A DNA stretch of 64,000 bases from Alloacidobacterium dinghuense (GTDB lineage: Bacteria; Acidobacteriota; Terriglobia; Terriglobales; Acidobacteriaceae), in the NCBI RefSeq assembly GCF_014274465.1, contig NZ_CP060394.1, forward strand, positions 682,001 to 746,000, read 5' to 3'. The notes below the pieces were generated by a model that was given only the letters and a program-made list of their open reading frames with translations, ran no database searches and was not told the origin of the DNA. Positions 33,523 to 43,019 of this stretch are shown here, piece after piece. The first letter of the stretch is position 1, and each line of letters begins with the position of its first letter. Position numbers and translations under genes: made by a program.

Positions 33523-36500
33523 ATGCGACGATTCACAGAATGGGGCAGGCGTCTATTCACAGCGCAGGCCGCACTTATCGTCTTTGTGTTGTCTCTCGCG
33601 CTTTTGTCATCCGGATATCTTTACGCACAAGCGAACGCTGGTATCACCGGAACCGTTACGGACCCTAGCGGCGCTGTTGTAGCTGGTGCGTCCGTCACCA
33701 TCACCAATCAGGGTACAGGCGTCGAAAATCATGCAACGACAGGTAGCGCGGGTACCTACGCAGTTACTGGCCTTACGCCAGGCGTCTATTCGGTTGCCGT
33801 AGAAGCTAGCGGGTTCAAGAAGAACGTCCAGAACTCCGTGAACGTCGAAGTCACGGTCACCGCGACGATCAACATCACCCTTTCCACCGGCTCGACCGCT
33901 GAGACCGTGGAAGTCACCGCGAGCTCGATCGCTCTGAACACTACGGCTCCGCAACTTGGCAGCACCATTGAACCCACCGTCGTTGCCGCATTGCCAACCG
34001 AAGTCTCAGGCCGCGGACGTCAGGTCGATTCACTGCAGCTTCTCGCTCCCGGCACCACTGGCAGCGCGTTCTCGCACCGCATCAGCGGTGGCGTCGACTT
34101 CGAGCAGGAGATTCTCTATAACGGCGTCCCAGCGCCTCAGCCGGAAACGGAAGGCTACACAACCAATTTCAATCCACCTTTCGAGATGGTCAACGAATTC
34201 CACGTCGAGCGCACTACCTTTTCTGCGCAGTTCGGGCTTGGCCAGGGTGCTCTGACCTACCAGATGGCCTCCGGCACGAACAAATACCACGGCGATTTGT
34301 TTGAAATTAACCGCAACAGCTTCTTTGATTCGGTCGGCTTCTTCAACGGACCTGCCTGGGGTGGCACCAATACTCCTCCAACCGATCGTGAAAACAACTA
34401 TGGTTTCTCGGTCGGCGGTCCCATTTCAATACCGAAGCTTTACGATGGCCGTAACCGTACTTTTGGCCACTATAGCCAGGAGTGGTACAAGGAGAACAGC
34501 GAAAGCACAGACCCAAATACTGTACCGACCGCGCTGCAGAAGACGGGCGATTTCAGCGACTTCGTCGACGGCAGCACCGGCAAGCTGATTCCGATCTATG
34601 ACAACATTCCAGGCACTCCGGAATACGGGCAGCAGTTCTCATACAACGGCAAACTCAACGTCATTCCGCCGAACATGATCAGCCCGACTTCGGCCAGCCT
34701 GCTTCAGTACCTGCCTAATCCGGATCGCCCGGGCAGCGGTATCGGCGGCCTGGATAGCAACAAGAGCTTCGCGCCTTTCATCAATCCTCATATTCAGCAC
34801 GTCTGGGGATTCACCGTTGATCAGGTCCTGACCCCGAAACAGGGCGTCCATTACAGCATGTGGCGTAACACTTTCAGCAACTATAGTTTTGACGGCAGCC
34901 CGAACAGAGATTTTGTAATTGCGCCAAATCCGTTAAACAGTCAGAAGTTTGAGCCGGCGAAGGGTCTCGGCATCATCCTCACCTATGACAATACGATCAC
35001 GCCGAATCTGGTGATGACCGCCGGTTTTGGCTGGATCGGTGAAATCAACAACCAGTTCAACCAGACGAAATACAGCTTCCCCGCCGTGGCGCAAGGCGTG
35101 ATTCCCGCCAACATTACGTTCGACGGAACCCATGCTCCGACCAACTTTGGAACTGATGGTGCATGGCTGCAATCCATCAACCGCAAGCTTGGCATTGCGA
35201 TCGTGAACAACTGGCTTTGGACGAAGGGGCGCCACACTTTCAATATTGGTGGTGATTTCCGTCGCTCTTACCAGGATGACAACGAAGAGCAGACTGCAGG
35301 TGGCCAGTTCGCTTTCAGCCAGAGGTCAACTGCAAGCGCGAGTGCCTTGGCCACCACAGGCAGCTCGTTTGCCAGCTACCTCTTGGGCACCCCGGATTCT
35401 GCAGCTCGCCAGAACTCGCAGGAGCTGCAGTTGCGTAACTTTGCCCTCTCGCCCTATATCCAGGACGACATCAAGCTCACCCCCAAGCTCACCGTCAATT
35501 TAGGCATGCGCTGGGACATCACGGTGCCGTTCACCGAGAACCACAACAACATCGTTTTCTTCACTCCCAACGCGACGAATCCGGACTCGGGACTTCCTGG
35601 CGCGGCGACCAAGTTCGGCAGCTGCACCGGTTGCGCCGGGTATGAGCGAGCGGACATTCACTGGGGTCACATTGGGCCGCGCCTTGGCTTTGCCTACCAG
35701 GTGAACAATAAAACCGTTGTTCAGGGTGGATTTTCCATTGCCTTCCTGAACGGGGGCGCCTATGAGTACGGCACAAGTAAGGTCGCCGTGAATTATGGCA
35801 ACCTGCTCGTCGGCTCATTCAACCGTGGCACTTCGAATGGTGTCAATTCCTCATATGGAAGCTGGGACACGAACATCATGCCCAACCCGGGGGCAACAGC
35901 CTTCAATCCCGGCCTTGGCGTGGGCACGCAGATCAACGATTTCAGCAAGAATGACGGTTACGCTCCTTACAGCCAGCAGTGGAACGTGAACGTGCAACGC
36001 CAGATTCCGTATGACATCTTTGTGACGGCTGCCTGGGTTGGGAACCGTGTGATCCACCTCCCCAGCCAGCTGAATACCCCTAACCAGCTTGATCCAAAAT
36101 ACTTCGCCCTGGGGAACGATCTTCAATTGAGCTTTGCCAACGGCTCGGCTCAAGCGAAGGGTTATCAGTTGCCCTATCCTAACTTTGTCAACGATTTCGC
36201 GGGAGCGGCCACCGTCGGCCAATCGCTAACCCCTTACCCGCAGTACTCCTACATCTTCAACAACTTTGAAGCTTTCGGAACTACCTACTATGAAGGCCTG
36301 CAACTCCAGGTGGAGAAGCGCTTTACCAACGGTCTTGCATTTCTCGCCGGTTATACCCTCTCAAAGTTGATGGATAACACCAGCAGCGGATTTAGCAGCT
36401 TTACCGCTGCCGCTCTCAACAAATACAACCAGAAACCTGAGTGGGCAGTCTCTGGCGCCAACGAAACGAACACGTTCAAGATGAATGGCACCTATGAATT

Positions 36501-37089
36501 GCCGATCGGGCCGGGCAAGGCTCATTTCAACAATCGTGGCTGGACCGGTCAGCTTCTTGGTGGTTGGCAGGTAGCCTGGATTCTGGACTATGAAGCTGGC
36601 CAGCCGTTGTGCGGATGCAATAACGGCGGAATTCAGGAAAATGGCAATCCTTATCCAGGAAAGTCCATATCCGGACCAAACGTAACCCTGCGTCCGAACC
36701 GCAATCCGGGTGTCGGCCTCAGCACTGCGTCGTACAACCGCGCCAAGGATTACTTTGTGGGCAAGGGAAATGCTGCCCAGATGTTTAATCCTGCCGCGTT
36801 CTCCTCAACATCTTCGCAGTATGTCCTGGGTAACGCCATCCGGAACTACGGCGAACTCAAAGGGCCCGCGCTGTACAACGAAGATGCCAATATCAGCAAG
36901 AGGTTCTTTTTCGGGGAACGCTTCTCCGCTGTCCTTCGAATGGACTATTTCAACTTCTTCAACCGCACTCAGTTCCAGACTCCTGATCCGAATATCAGCA
37001 ACGGTACATTCGGACAGGTCATCAAGCAGGGTGCGCAGAACGGTCCTTCAAATCGACAAGGACAGATCAGCGCCCGATTCGAGTTCTAG
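33523..37089 (+). CDS. TonB-dependent receptor, Oar-like, with carboxypeptidase-like plug extension
   Basis: Outer membrane receptor of 1188 residues from the ATG at 33523, which has an AGGAGGAG ribosome-binding site; the frame opens at 33463. The signal peptide (FTAQAALIVFVLSLALLSSGYLYA) is followed by a carboxypeptidase-regulatory-like Ig domain (NAGITGTVTDPSGAVVAGASVTITN to SVNVEVTVTATINITL). Then come a TonB plug-like segment and a very large beta-barrel ending in an aromatic C-terminal strand (RQGQISARFEF). This architecture is the expanded Oar-type family of Acidobacteria. The ligand is unknown; the sugar-type operators upstream hint at a carbohydrate or oligosaccharide. A terminator follows at 37170-37200. 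Confidence 0.92.
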   Translation: MRRFTEWGRRLFTAQAALIVFVLSLALLSSGYLYAQANAGITGTVTDPSGAVVAGASVTITNQGTGVENHATTGSAGTYAVTGLTPGVYSVAVEASGFKKNVQNSVNVEVTVTATINITLSTGSTAETVEVTASSIALNTTAPQLGSTIEPTVVAALPTEVSGRGRQVDSLQLLAPGTTGSAFSHRISGGVDFEQEILYNGVPAPQPETEGYTTNFNPPFEMVNEFHVERTTFSAQFGLGQGALTYQMASGTNKYHGDLFEINRNSFFDSVGFFNGPAWGGTNTPPTDRENNYGFSVGGPISIPKLYDGRNRTFGHYSQEWYKENSESTDPNTVPTALQKTGDFSDFVDGSTGKLIPIYDNIPGTPEYGQQFSYNGKLNVIPPNMISPTSASLLQYLPNPDRPGSGIGGLDSNKSFAPFINPHIQHVWGFTVDQVLTPKQGVHYSMWRNTFSNYSFDGSPNRDFVIAPNPLNSQKFEPAKGLGIILTYDNTITPNLVMTAGFGWIGEINNQFNQTKYSFPAVAQGVIPANITFDGTHAPTNFGTDGAWLQSINRKLGIAIVNNWLWTKGRHTFNIGGDFRRSYQDDNEEQTAGGQFAFSQRSTASASALATTGSSFASYLLGTPDSAARQNSQELQLRNFALSPYIQDDIKLTPKLTVNLGMRWDITVPFTENHNNIVFFTPNATNPDSGLPGAATKFGSCTGCAGYERADIHWGHIGPRLGFAYQVNNKTVVQGGFSIAFLNGGAYEYGTSKVAVNYGNLLVGSFNRGTSNGVNSSYGSWDTNIMPNPGATAFNPGLGVGTQINDFSKNDGYAPYSQQWNVNVQRQIPYDIFVTAAWVGNRVIHLPSQLNTPNQLDPKYFALGNDLQLSFANGSAQAKGYQLPYPNFVNDFAGAATVGQSLTPYPQYSYIFNNFEAFGTTYYEGLQLQVEKRFTNGLAFLAGYTLSKLMDNTSSGFSSFTAAALNKYNQKPEWAVSGANETNTFKMNGTYELPIGPGKAHFNNRGWTGQLLGGWQVAWILDYEAGQPLCGCNNGGIQENGNPYPGKSISGPNVTLRPNRNPGVGLSTASYNRAKDYFVGKGNAAQMFNPAAFSSTSSQYVLGNAIRNYGELKGPALYNEDANISKRFFFGERFSAVLRMDYFNFFNRTQFQTPDPNISNGTFGQVIKQGAQNGPSNRQGQISARFEF

Positions 37090-37169
37090 GCCAAAGCCGT
37101 GGGGGCCTGTCGCAAACGAACATTTACGGCAGGCTTCAGATATTGACTCAAATGAACAAATGCCTCCCA

Positions 37170-37200
37170 GCCGGATCGCTCATACGGTCCGGCCTTTTTC
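37170..37200 (+). terminator. Intrinsic terminator after the TonB-dependent receptor gene
   Basis: Stem of nine pairs including one G-T (37170-37178 with 37185-37193), a six-base loop and a run of five T (37195-37199). It lies 80 bases after the receptor stop and before the TPR gene, so the receptor is probably a separate transcript, although read-through is possible. Confidence 0.8.
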
Positions 37201-37254
37201 TTGATTGCCATCTTTTATTCGCTCCGAAATAATGAGTTTGTTGTGATTGCAGGT

Positions 37255-38436
37255 ATGCCGATTTTTCCCCCGCGCAGAAACAGGTTTCCCTTCGCCCTCG
37301 TCTTGCTTTCGATGGCTTTGACGCTAGGTGTCTCAGCGCAATCAGCTGACGATGAAGTCACGCCACAGGTGCAGGAACTTTACGCACAGGCAAAGGCTGC
37401 TCAACAGCACGGCGACAACGCCACTGCGATCCAGAAATATCGAGCCATGCTGAAGCTCGCTCCTCACCTGGCGCCCGCATACAACAATCTGGGAATGCTC
37501 TACTTCGGTCAGCATGATTACACTCAGGCGGCCCAGGTATTGGAACAAGGGTTGAAGCTGAATCCGGACATGCCAACCGCATCGGCGATGCTTGGCCTCA
37601 GCTATTCACAGCTCGGCGAAAATGAGAAGGCGGAACCGCTTCTCGAAGCCGCAGTACGCGCGAATCCAAACGATGACAACGCACAGATGGCGCTGGCGCA
37701 CACTCTCATCAATTTGAAGCGATACGACGAAGCAACGCCCTATCTAAAAACTTATCTCGATCGCAATCCAAAAGATCAGCAGGCGTGGTACCTGCTTGGC
37801 AAGACATACCTGCAGCTCTCCCAGGATGCCCTGGGGAAAATCAATCAGATTGATCCGAACTCGGTGACAGCACACATCATCGCTGGCGAGATCGACGAGA
37901 GCATGCACAATTACGATGGTGCGCTCGTCGAATACAAGAAGGCCATAGACGCCGCTCCGCAGCAACCCGGCACACACGAACATATGGGAAATGCATTCTG
38001 GGTCACCGGTAAATGGGATTCAGCGCAAACCGAATTCAAAGCCGAACTAGCGAATGATCCGAGCAATTGCGGAGCCCGCTGGAAACTCGCCAACGCCATG
38101 CTCGAAGCCAATGCTCCGGCTCAAGACGCACTCGCAGAACTGAACCGCGTGGTCGAGCAGTGTCCGACGTTGATGCAGGCTCGTGTCGACCGTGCTCGAG
38201 CCCTCGTAAAGTTGGGCAAGCAGGACGACGCACTGCCCGATCTTCTCCTGGCGGAAAAAGACAGTCCGGACGAGCCATCCATTCATTTCCTGTTGTCCAA
38301 TGTTTATCGCGCTCAGGGTAAGACCTCCGACGCGCAGCAGGAAATGCGCACTTACGGAAAGCTGCAGCGCGAAGCGAGTGAAGCCGTCGCAGGGCAAGCG
38401 AGCGATGCCATCAACATCAAGAGCAATTCTCATTAA
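37255..38436 (+). CDS. Secreted TPR protein
   Basis: A 393-residue protein from the ATG at 37255, which gives a normal signal peptide (RFPFALVLLSMALTLGVSAQ). The frame opens at 37201. At least eight TPR-like repeats follow (ATAIQKYRAMLKLAPHLAPAYNNLGMLYF, YTQAAQVLEQGLKLNPDMPTASAMLGL, and so on). TPR domains bind partner proteins; this one is exported and encoded directly before an exported FG-GAP/ASPIC protein, whose start lies inside its 3' end. It is probably a scaffold for the same complex. Confidence 0.85.
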   Translation: MPIFPPRRNRFPFALVLLSMALTLGVSAQSADDEVTPQVQELYAQAKAAQQHGDNATAIQKYRAMLKLAPHLAPAYNNLGMLYFGQHDYTQAAQVLEQGLKLNPDMPTASAMLGLSYSQLGENEKAEPLLEAAVRANPNDDNAQMALAHTLINLKRYDEATPYLKTYLDRNPKDQQAWYLLGKTYLQLSQDALGKINQIDPNSVTAHIIAGEIDESMHNYDGALVEYKKAIDAAPQQPGTHEHMGNAFWVTGKWDSAQTEFKAELANDPSNCGARWKLANAMLEANAPAQDALAELNRVVEQCPTLMQARVDRARALVKLGKQDDALPDLLLAEKDSPDEPSIHFLLSNVYRAQGKTSDAQQEMRTYGKLQREASEAVAGQASDAINIKSNSH

Positions 38437-40297
38437 AACTACAGGCTGTTTCATTCTTCGGACATCGGCCTTGCCTCTGGCGCTCCTGTTTCTTGCGGCA
38501 GCCTTACCAACGCTTGCACACTCGCAGGAGCAGATGTCGTCCCAGCAAGGTGGCGTGAGCACTGGCGGCGCGCACGCCCCTGTGCACGATGCGGAGCATC
38601 GCCCCATCACCGCCGGTGGGTTTGTCGATCAGGGTCCGGTCGTCTTCAAAGACATCTCACAATCATCCGGCCTCGCTAGCTGGCGCTACGCCGGTGGAAC
38701 TCCAGCTAAAGCCTACATCGTCGAGTCACTTGGAAGCGGCGTGGCTCTGTTCGATTACGACAATGACGGCTGGCTCGATATCTACCTCGTCAACGGCATG
38801 ACCTACGATGCGATGAGCGGCAAGGCTCCTGCGCCGCATGCAGCGCTCTTTCACAACAATCACGATGGAACCTTCACCAACGTCGCAGAAAAAGCCGGCG
38901 TGACCAACGACCGCTGGGGTGTTGGAGTGGCTGTCGGCGACTACGATAACGATGGCTGGCCCGATCTGTACGTCACGAACGTCGGCAAGAATCGCCTCTA
39001 TCACAACAACCATGATGGGACATTCACCGATGTAGCCGAGAAGGCCGGCGTTGCACTCGGCACATGGTCCACAGGCGCAACCTTTGGCGATTACGACGGA
39101 GACGGCAAACTTGATCTCTTCGTTCCCGGATATACGCAATACGACTTCAACGATCCGCCTACCGTGGGTTCAAAATCAGTCGTCTCGAATACCTGCCTGT
39201 ATCGCGGCGTCAGCGTATTCTGCGGCCCGCGTGGCTTGAAAGGCGAGCACGATCATCTCTTCCACAACAATGGCGACGGCACCTTTGCTGACGTCAGCGC
39301 CAAAGCAGGTGTCTCCGACCCACCAGGCTATTACGGTCTTGTCTCGCTCTTTGTCGATCTCAACGACGACGGTAAGCCGGAACTGCTCGTAGCCAACGAC
39401 TCAACGCCGAACTACCTCTATCGAAATAAGGGTGACGGCACCTTCGAAGATTTAAGCTTCGAATCAGGTTATGCCGTCAATCACGATGGCCGCGAAACCG
39501 CGAGCATGGGCATTGCTGTGGGCGATTCTCAAAACAAAGGCCGCCTTGACATTCTCAACACAACCTTTTCCGACGATTACAAAGTCCTCTATCGCAACAA
39601 CGGTGATCTCGATTTCACCGACATAAGCTACGACGCGGGCATAGCCACGGCCACCATCCCGTTTCTGAGTTGGGGTGACGCCTTCATCGATTACGACAAC
39701 GATGGCTGGAAGGACATCTTCATCGCCAGTGGCCACGTTTACCCGCAGGTAGACAAGAATGATTGGGGCACAAGCATGGCCGAGCGCCCACTGCTTTTCA
39801 GAAATGTTCACGGCGAGAAATTTGAGTTGGTGCCGCCAGTGAAGGGAACTGGCCTTGCGGACGTCATCTCAGCGCGCGGCGCAGCTTTTGGCGATCTCTT
39901 CAACGACGGCAAGATCGACGTTGTCATGAACAATCTCGATGCGCCCCCCACCCTGTTACGCAACGTGAACAACGACCTCCATCACTGGATCGAATTCAGG
40001 CTAATCGGGGGCCCGAAGAGTCCTCGCGACGCCGTAGGCGCTGCCACCTTTCTCACCGCGGGAAACCTAAAACAGCGCGGAGATGTTCTCAGTGGAGGCA
40101 GCTTCGCTTCATCCAGCGATCCCCGCGTCCACTTTGGTCTTGGCGACGCCGACGCGGTCGATGCCGTGGAAATTCGCTGGCCTAGCGGCGTCCAACAGAA
40201 AATCAGCATTCCCGCGGTCGATTGCATCTACACGATTGAAGAAGGCAAGGGCATTGTCGGGTCGCTTAATCTGCGAAAAGGCCCAGAAGCGAAATGA
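38405..40297 (+). CDS. CRTAC1-family FG-GAP repeat protein with ASPIC/UnbV domain
   Basis: A 630-residue exported protein if started at the ATG at 38405, which overlaps the TPR gene by 32 bases and gives a signal peptide (LPLALLFLAAALPTLAHSQ); the frame is open from 38300. Six or more calcium-binding FG-GAP/VCBS-like repeats are visible (LFDYDNDGWLDIYLVNG, VGDYDNDGWPDLYVTNVG, FGDYDGDGKLDLFVPG, FIDYDNDGWKDIFIASG) and should form a beta-propeller. The C-terminal ASPIC/UnbV domain has GAATFLTAG, SGGSFASSSDPRVHFGLG and EIRWPSG. The family is common in Acidobacteria and Planctomycetes without an assigned function. It overlaps the multiheme cytochrome start by four bases. Confidence 0.9.
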   Translation: MPSTSRAILIKTTGCFILRTSALPLALLFLAAALPTLAHSQEQMSSQQGGVSTGGAHAPVHDAEHRPITAGGFVDQGPVVFKDISQSSGLASWRYAGGTPAKAYIVESLGSGVALFDYDNDGWLDIYLVNGMTYDAMSGKAPAPHAALFHNNHDGTFTNVAEKAGVTNDRWGVGVAVGDYDNDGWPDLYVTNVGKNRLYHNNHDGTFTDVAEKAGVALGTWSTGATFGDYDGDGKLDLFVPGYTQYDFNDPPTVGSKSVVSNTCLYRGVSVFCGPRGLKGEHDHLFHNNGDGTFADVSAKAGVSDPPGYYGLVSLFVDLNDDGKPELLVANDSTPNYLYRNKGDGTFEDLSFESGYAVNHDGRETASMGIAVGDSQNKGRLDILNTTFSDDYKVLYRNNGDLDFTDISYDAGIATATIPFLSWGDAFIDYDNDGWKDIFIASGHVYPQVDKNDWGTSMAERPLLFRNVHGEKFELVPPVKGTGLADVISARGAAFGDLFNDGKIDVVMNNLDAPPTLLRNVNNDLHHWIEFRLIGGPKSPRDAVGAATFLTAGNLKQRGDVLSGGSFASSSDPRVHFGLGDADAVDAVEIRWPSGVQQKISIPAVDCIYTIEEGKGIVGSLNLRKGPEAK

Positions 40298-41943
40298 TGC
40301 GAGCAATCTCCTGTTCCCCAGTTCTGATTTTCGCATGGTTAGCACTTTGCTTCACAGTGGCAGAGGCGCAACCTGCGACTGCGTCACCCGTTCGAAATGC
40401 TGATGCTCCTTGCGCCAACTGCCATCGCGAAATCTTCGAGAAATACCTGGATACACCCATGGCGAACGCCAGCGGTGAGGCTCTTGACAAATTTGAGCCG
40501 GGAACGCTGGACCATAAATCATCGGGTACCACCTACCGGTTGTTCTTTCGCGACAAGCAGGCGATACTCAGCTTTCAGAGTGATCGCGAGCCTCAGGTGA
40601 GCGGCGAGCGGCAACTCGACTACTTTCTCGGCTCCGGACATCTCGGCATCACCTATCTGTATTCCATCCATGGCTATCTCTTCGAGTCGCCGGTCGCCTA
40701 CTACTCCGCGTCGCATTCCTACGACATGAAGCCCGGCCTCGAGTCGATAACCGAAATGCCGCCGGCGCTACACATGCAGGCAAGCTGCATGCGCTGCCAC
40801 ATGAGCGCCGTACAGCAGAGCGATCCGGGCACCATCAATCATTACAATGGGCTACCTTTTCTGCACGCAGGCATCACATGCGAAGCCTGCCACGGAGACA
40901 CCCAGCGCCACCTTGCCACCGGAGGCAAGGCAGCCGTCATCAATCCGGCAAAGCTTGACGCGGACCGTCGCGACTCCATCTGCATCAGTTGTCATCTCGA
41001 AGGCGACGTCTCGGTCGAGCGTCCAGGTCGCTCCGCTATTGATTACAAGCCGGGCGAATCCATCTCCGACTATCTCTCCTTCTATGTCTATGAAGGAAAG
41101 GATGCAACGAGGCGCGGCGTCAGCGAAGTGGAACAACTGAGCATGAGTAAATGTAAGCGCACGAGTGGCGACAAGATGTCCTGCACCAGTTGCCACGATC
41201 CGCATTACACGCCGGCATCGCAGCAACGCGCGGCCTTCTATCGAAGCAAGTGCCTGGCCTGCCACACGGATGCCACATTTGCCGCTTCGCATCATCCTGA
41301 GAACCCCGACTGCACGAGCTGCCACATGCCACGCAGTGGTGCAGAAAACATTCCGCATGTCGCATGGACGGATCACCGTATCCGAAAAATTACAGATAAC
41401 GCCGCGGAAGCGATCAAAGACCTTGGCGAAGGCGACACGCTTACCCCGATCTTTTCGCCACATGCAACCAGGCGCGACTTGGCCCTTGCCTATTACAAGG
41501 GCCTCCTCGAAGGAAACCTCGCGTTGCAGCCAAAAGTTTTTCAAGCACTGGATGAGCTCCGGCCGGAGATTTCCACCGACACGGAAGCGCTGAACGCACT
41601 AGCGATCAGCAGCGAAAAACACGGAGATCACAAACAAGCAACAGAGTTGTTCGAACAAGTGCTGAAAGTCGATCCGCAAAATCTGACGGCGCTGTCAGAC
41701 CTCGGCATACTTCGAGCGAAATCCGGAGACCTGCAGGAAGCCATCGCTCTCCTGCGTCCAGCTTTTGAACGGAATCAGGATGTCATCGGCCTGGCGAAGA
41801 ATCTGGCGCAAGTGCAATGCATGTTGGGCGATGCAGTATCTGCGCGGATGACGCTTGAAAAGACACTTCAATTCAGCCCCGGTCTCGAAGACGTGCAGCA
41901 GATGCTGACCCAGATGGCATCTTGCAGCAGCGTTAAACAATAA
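40294..41943 (+). CDS. Seven-heme cytochrome c with C-terminal TPR repeats
   Basis: A 549-residue exported protein with a signal peptide (SCSPVLIFAWLALCFTVAEAQ). Seven CxxCH heme-binding motifs are present: CANCH, CMRCH, CEACH, CISCH, CTSCH, CLACH and CTSCH, the last near residue 348. The arrangement resembles the cytochrome c554 / doubled-CXXCH group. From about residue 430, TPR repeats follow (ALNALAISSEKHGDHKQATELFEQVLKVDPQ). It shares an ATGA overlap with the FG-GAP protein and is followed 19 bases later by another TPR gene, so all four are likely made together. The electron donor and acceptor are unknown. Confidence 0.92.
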   Translation: MMRAISCSPVLIFAWLALCFTVAEAQPATASPVRNADAPCANCHREIFEKYLDTPMANASGEALDKFEPGTLDHKSSGTTYRLFFRDKQAILSFQSDREPQVSGERQLDYFLGSGHLGITYLYSIHGYLFESPVAYYSASHSYDMKPGLESITEMPPALHMQASCMRCHMSAVQQSDPGTINHYNGLPFLHAGITCEACHGDTQRHLATGGKAAVINPAKLDADRRDSICISCHLEGDVSVERPGRSAIDYKPGESISDYLSFYVYEGKDATRRGVSEVEQLSMSKCKRTSGDKMSCTSCHDPHYTPASQQRAAFYRSKCLACHTDATFAASHHPENPDCTSCHMPRSGAENIPHVAWTDHRIRKITDNAAEAIKDLGEGDTLTPIFSPHATRRDLALAYYKGLLEGNLALQPKVFQALDELRPEISTDTEALNALAISSEKHGDHKQATELFEQVLKVDPQNLTALSDLGILRAKSGDLQEAIALLRPAFERNQDVIGLAKNLAQVQCMLGDAVSARMTLEKTLQFSPGLEDVQQMLTQMASCSSVKQ

Positions 41944-41962
41944 AATAGGAACATACGGCGAG

Positions 41963-42940
41963 ATGACGAAGCGGTTCCATCGCGACAAAGTTCAGCGGCG
42001 CATTTCCGTGCTCATCCTCTGCGCAATCACTTCGTCACCGCTTTTCGCATTGCAGCAGCAGCACACACTGGACACATCGGACACCCTCCAATCCGTGCAT
42101 CATCTTCTCGATACCGCTCAATTTGCTCAGGCAGAGAGCGCACTGCGCGCATACCTTGAGAAGAATCCGTCATCGGCAGACGGTCACTTCCTGTTGGGCT
42201 ACGCGCTGTTCCGAGAGAAACGCCCCAAAGATTCGCTCGCGGAGTTCACCGAGGGCTCTAAATTCGAGCACCCACAGGCATCAGATCTGAAGATTGTTGC
42301 CGCCGACTATGTGGTTCTTGGAGACTTCACAGACGCAGACAAATGGCTGACCGTTGTCACGGAAGAAGCGCCCGGCGATGCTGACGCATGGTACTTGCTG
42401 GGCCGCACCAAGTACAACGAGAATCGCTTCGAAGAAGCCATTCAGGCCTTTCAGCGAGTTCTCACGCTGCGTCCCAATGACATCAAAGCCGAAGACAACC
42501 TTGGCTTGTCATATCAGGGCCTCAATCGCCTCGACGAAGCGAAGAAGTCCTTCGAGAGTGCCATTCTGTGGCAGAAGGATTTCCCTATGAAAGATGCGCA
42601 GCCCTATCTCAACATGGGCATTCTCCTTATGGATCAGGACCAGGCCGCCCAGGCGCAACCTTATCTGCAACAGGCTGTGGATCTGGCCCCGCACAATCCC
42701 AAGGTGCGCGAGCAGCTGGGCCGCGTCTATGACCTGCTAAAGATGCCCGACAAAGCCGAACAGCAACTGGAACAAGCAGTCGCGCTTGCGCCGGACGTTT
42801 CAGCGCTGCACTTCAAGCTCGGGCAAATCTACCGGCGGCAGGGCAAGCAACAACTCGCGCAGCAGCAATTCGACATCTGCGCCAAGCTAAACAGCGCACA
42901 CTCGTCCACTGAGACCCCAAATCCCGCCGAACAAAATTGA
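41963..42940 (+). CDS. Secreted TPR protein, end of the cytochrome cassette
   Basis: A 325-residue protein with a weak signal peptide (RRISVLILCAITSSPLFALQQ) and about seven TPR repeats (ADAWYLLGRTKYNENRFEEAIQAFQRVLTLRPN, KAEDNLGLSYQGLNRLDEAKKSFESAI and others). It is the last gene of the TPR/CRTAC1/cytochrome/TPR set. The two TPR proteins at either end may serve as binding platforms for the exported cytochrome and propeller; no enzymatic motif is present. Confidence 0.85.
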   Translation: MTKRFHRDKVQRRISVLILCAITSSPLFALQQQHTLDTSDTLQSVHHLLDTAQFAQAESALRAYLEKNPSSADGHFLLGYALFREKRPKDSLAEFTEGSKFEHPQASDLKIVAADYVVLGDFTDADKWLTVVTEEAPGDADAWYLLGRTKYNENRFEEAIQAFQRVLTLRPNDIKAEDNLGLSYQGLNRLDEAKKSFESAILWQKDFPMKDAQPYLNMGILLMDQDQAAQAQPYLQQAVDLAPHNPKVREQLGRVYDLLKMPDKAEQQLEQAVALAPDVSALHFKLGQIYRRQGKQQLAQQQFDICAKLNSAHSSTETPNPAEQN

Positions 42941-43019
42941 TTCGCAGAACAGCATTGTATAGTGAAACAAATTCGGAATTGTATCCGTCACCTGTTGCAC
43001 ATACGAGGAGGAAAGAGCA

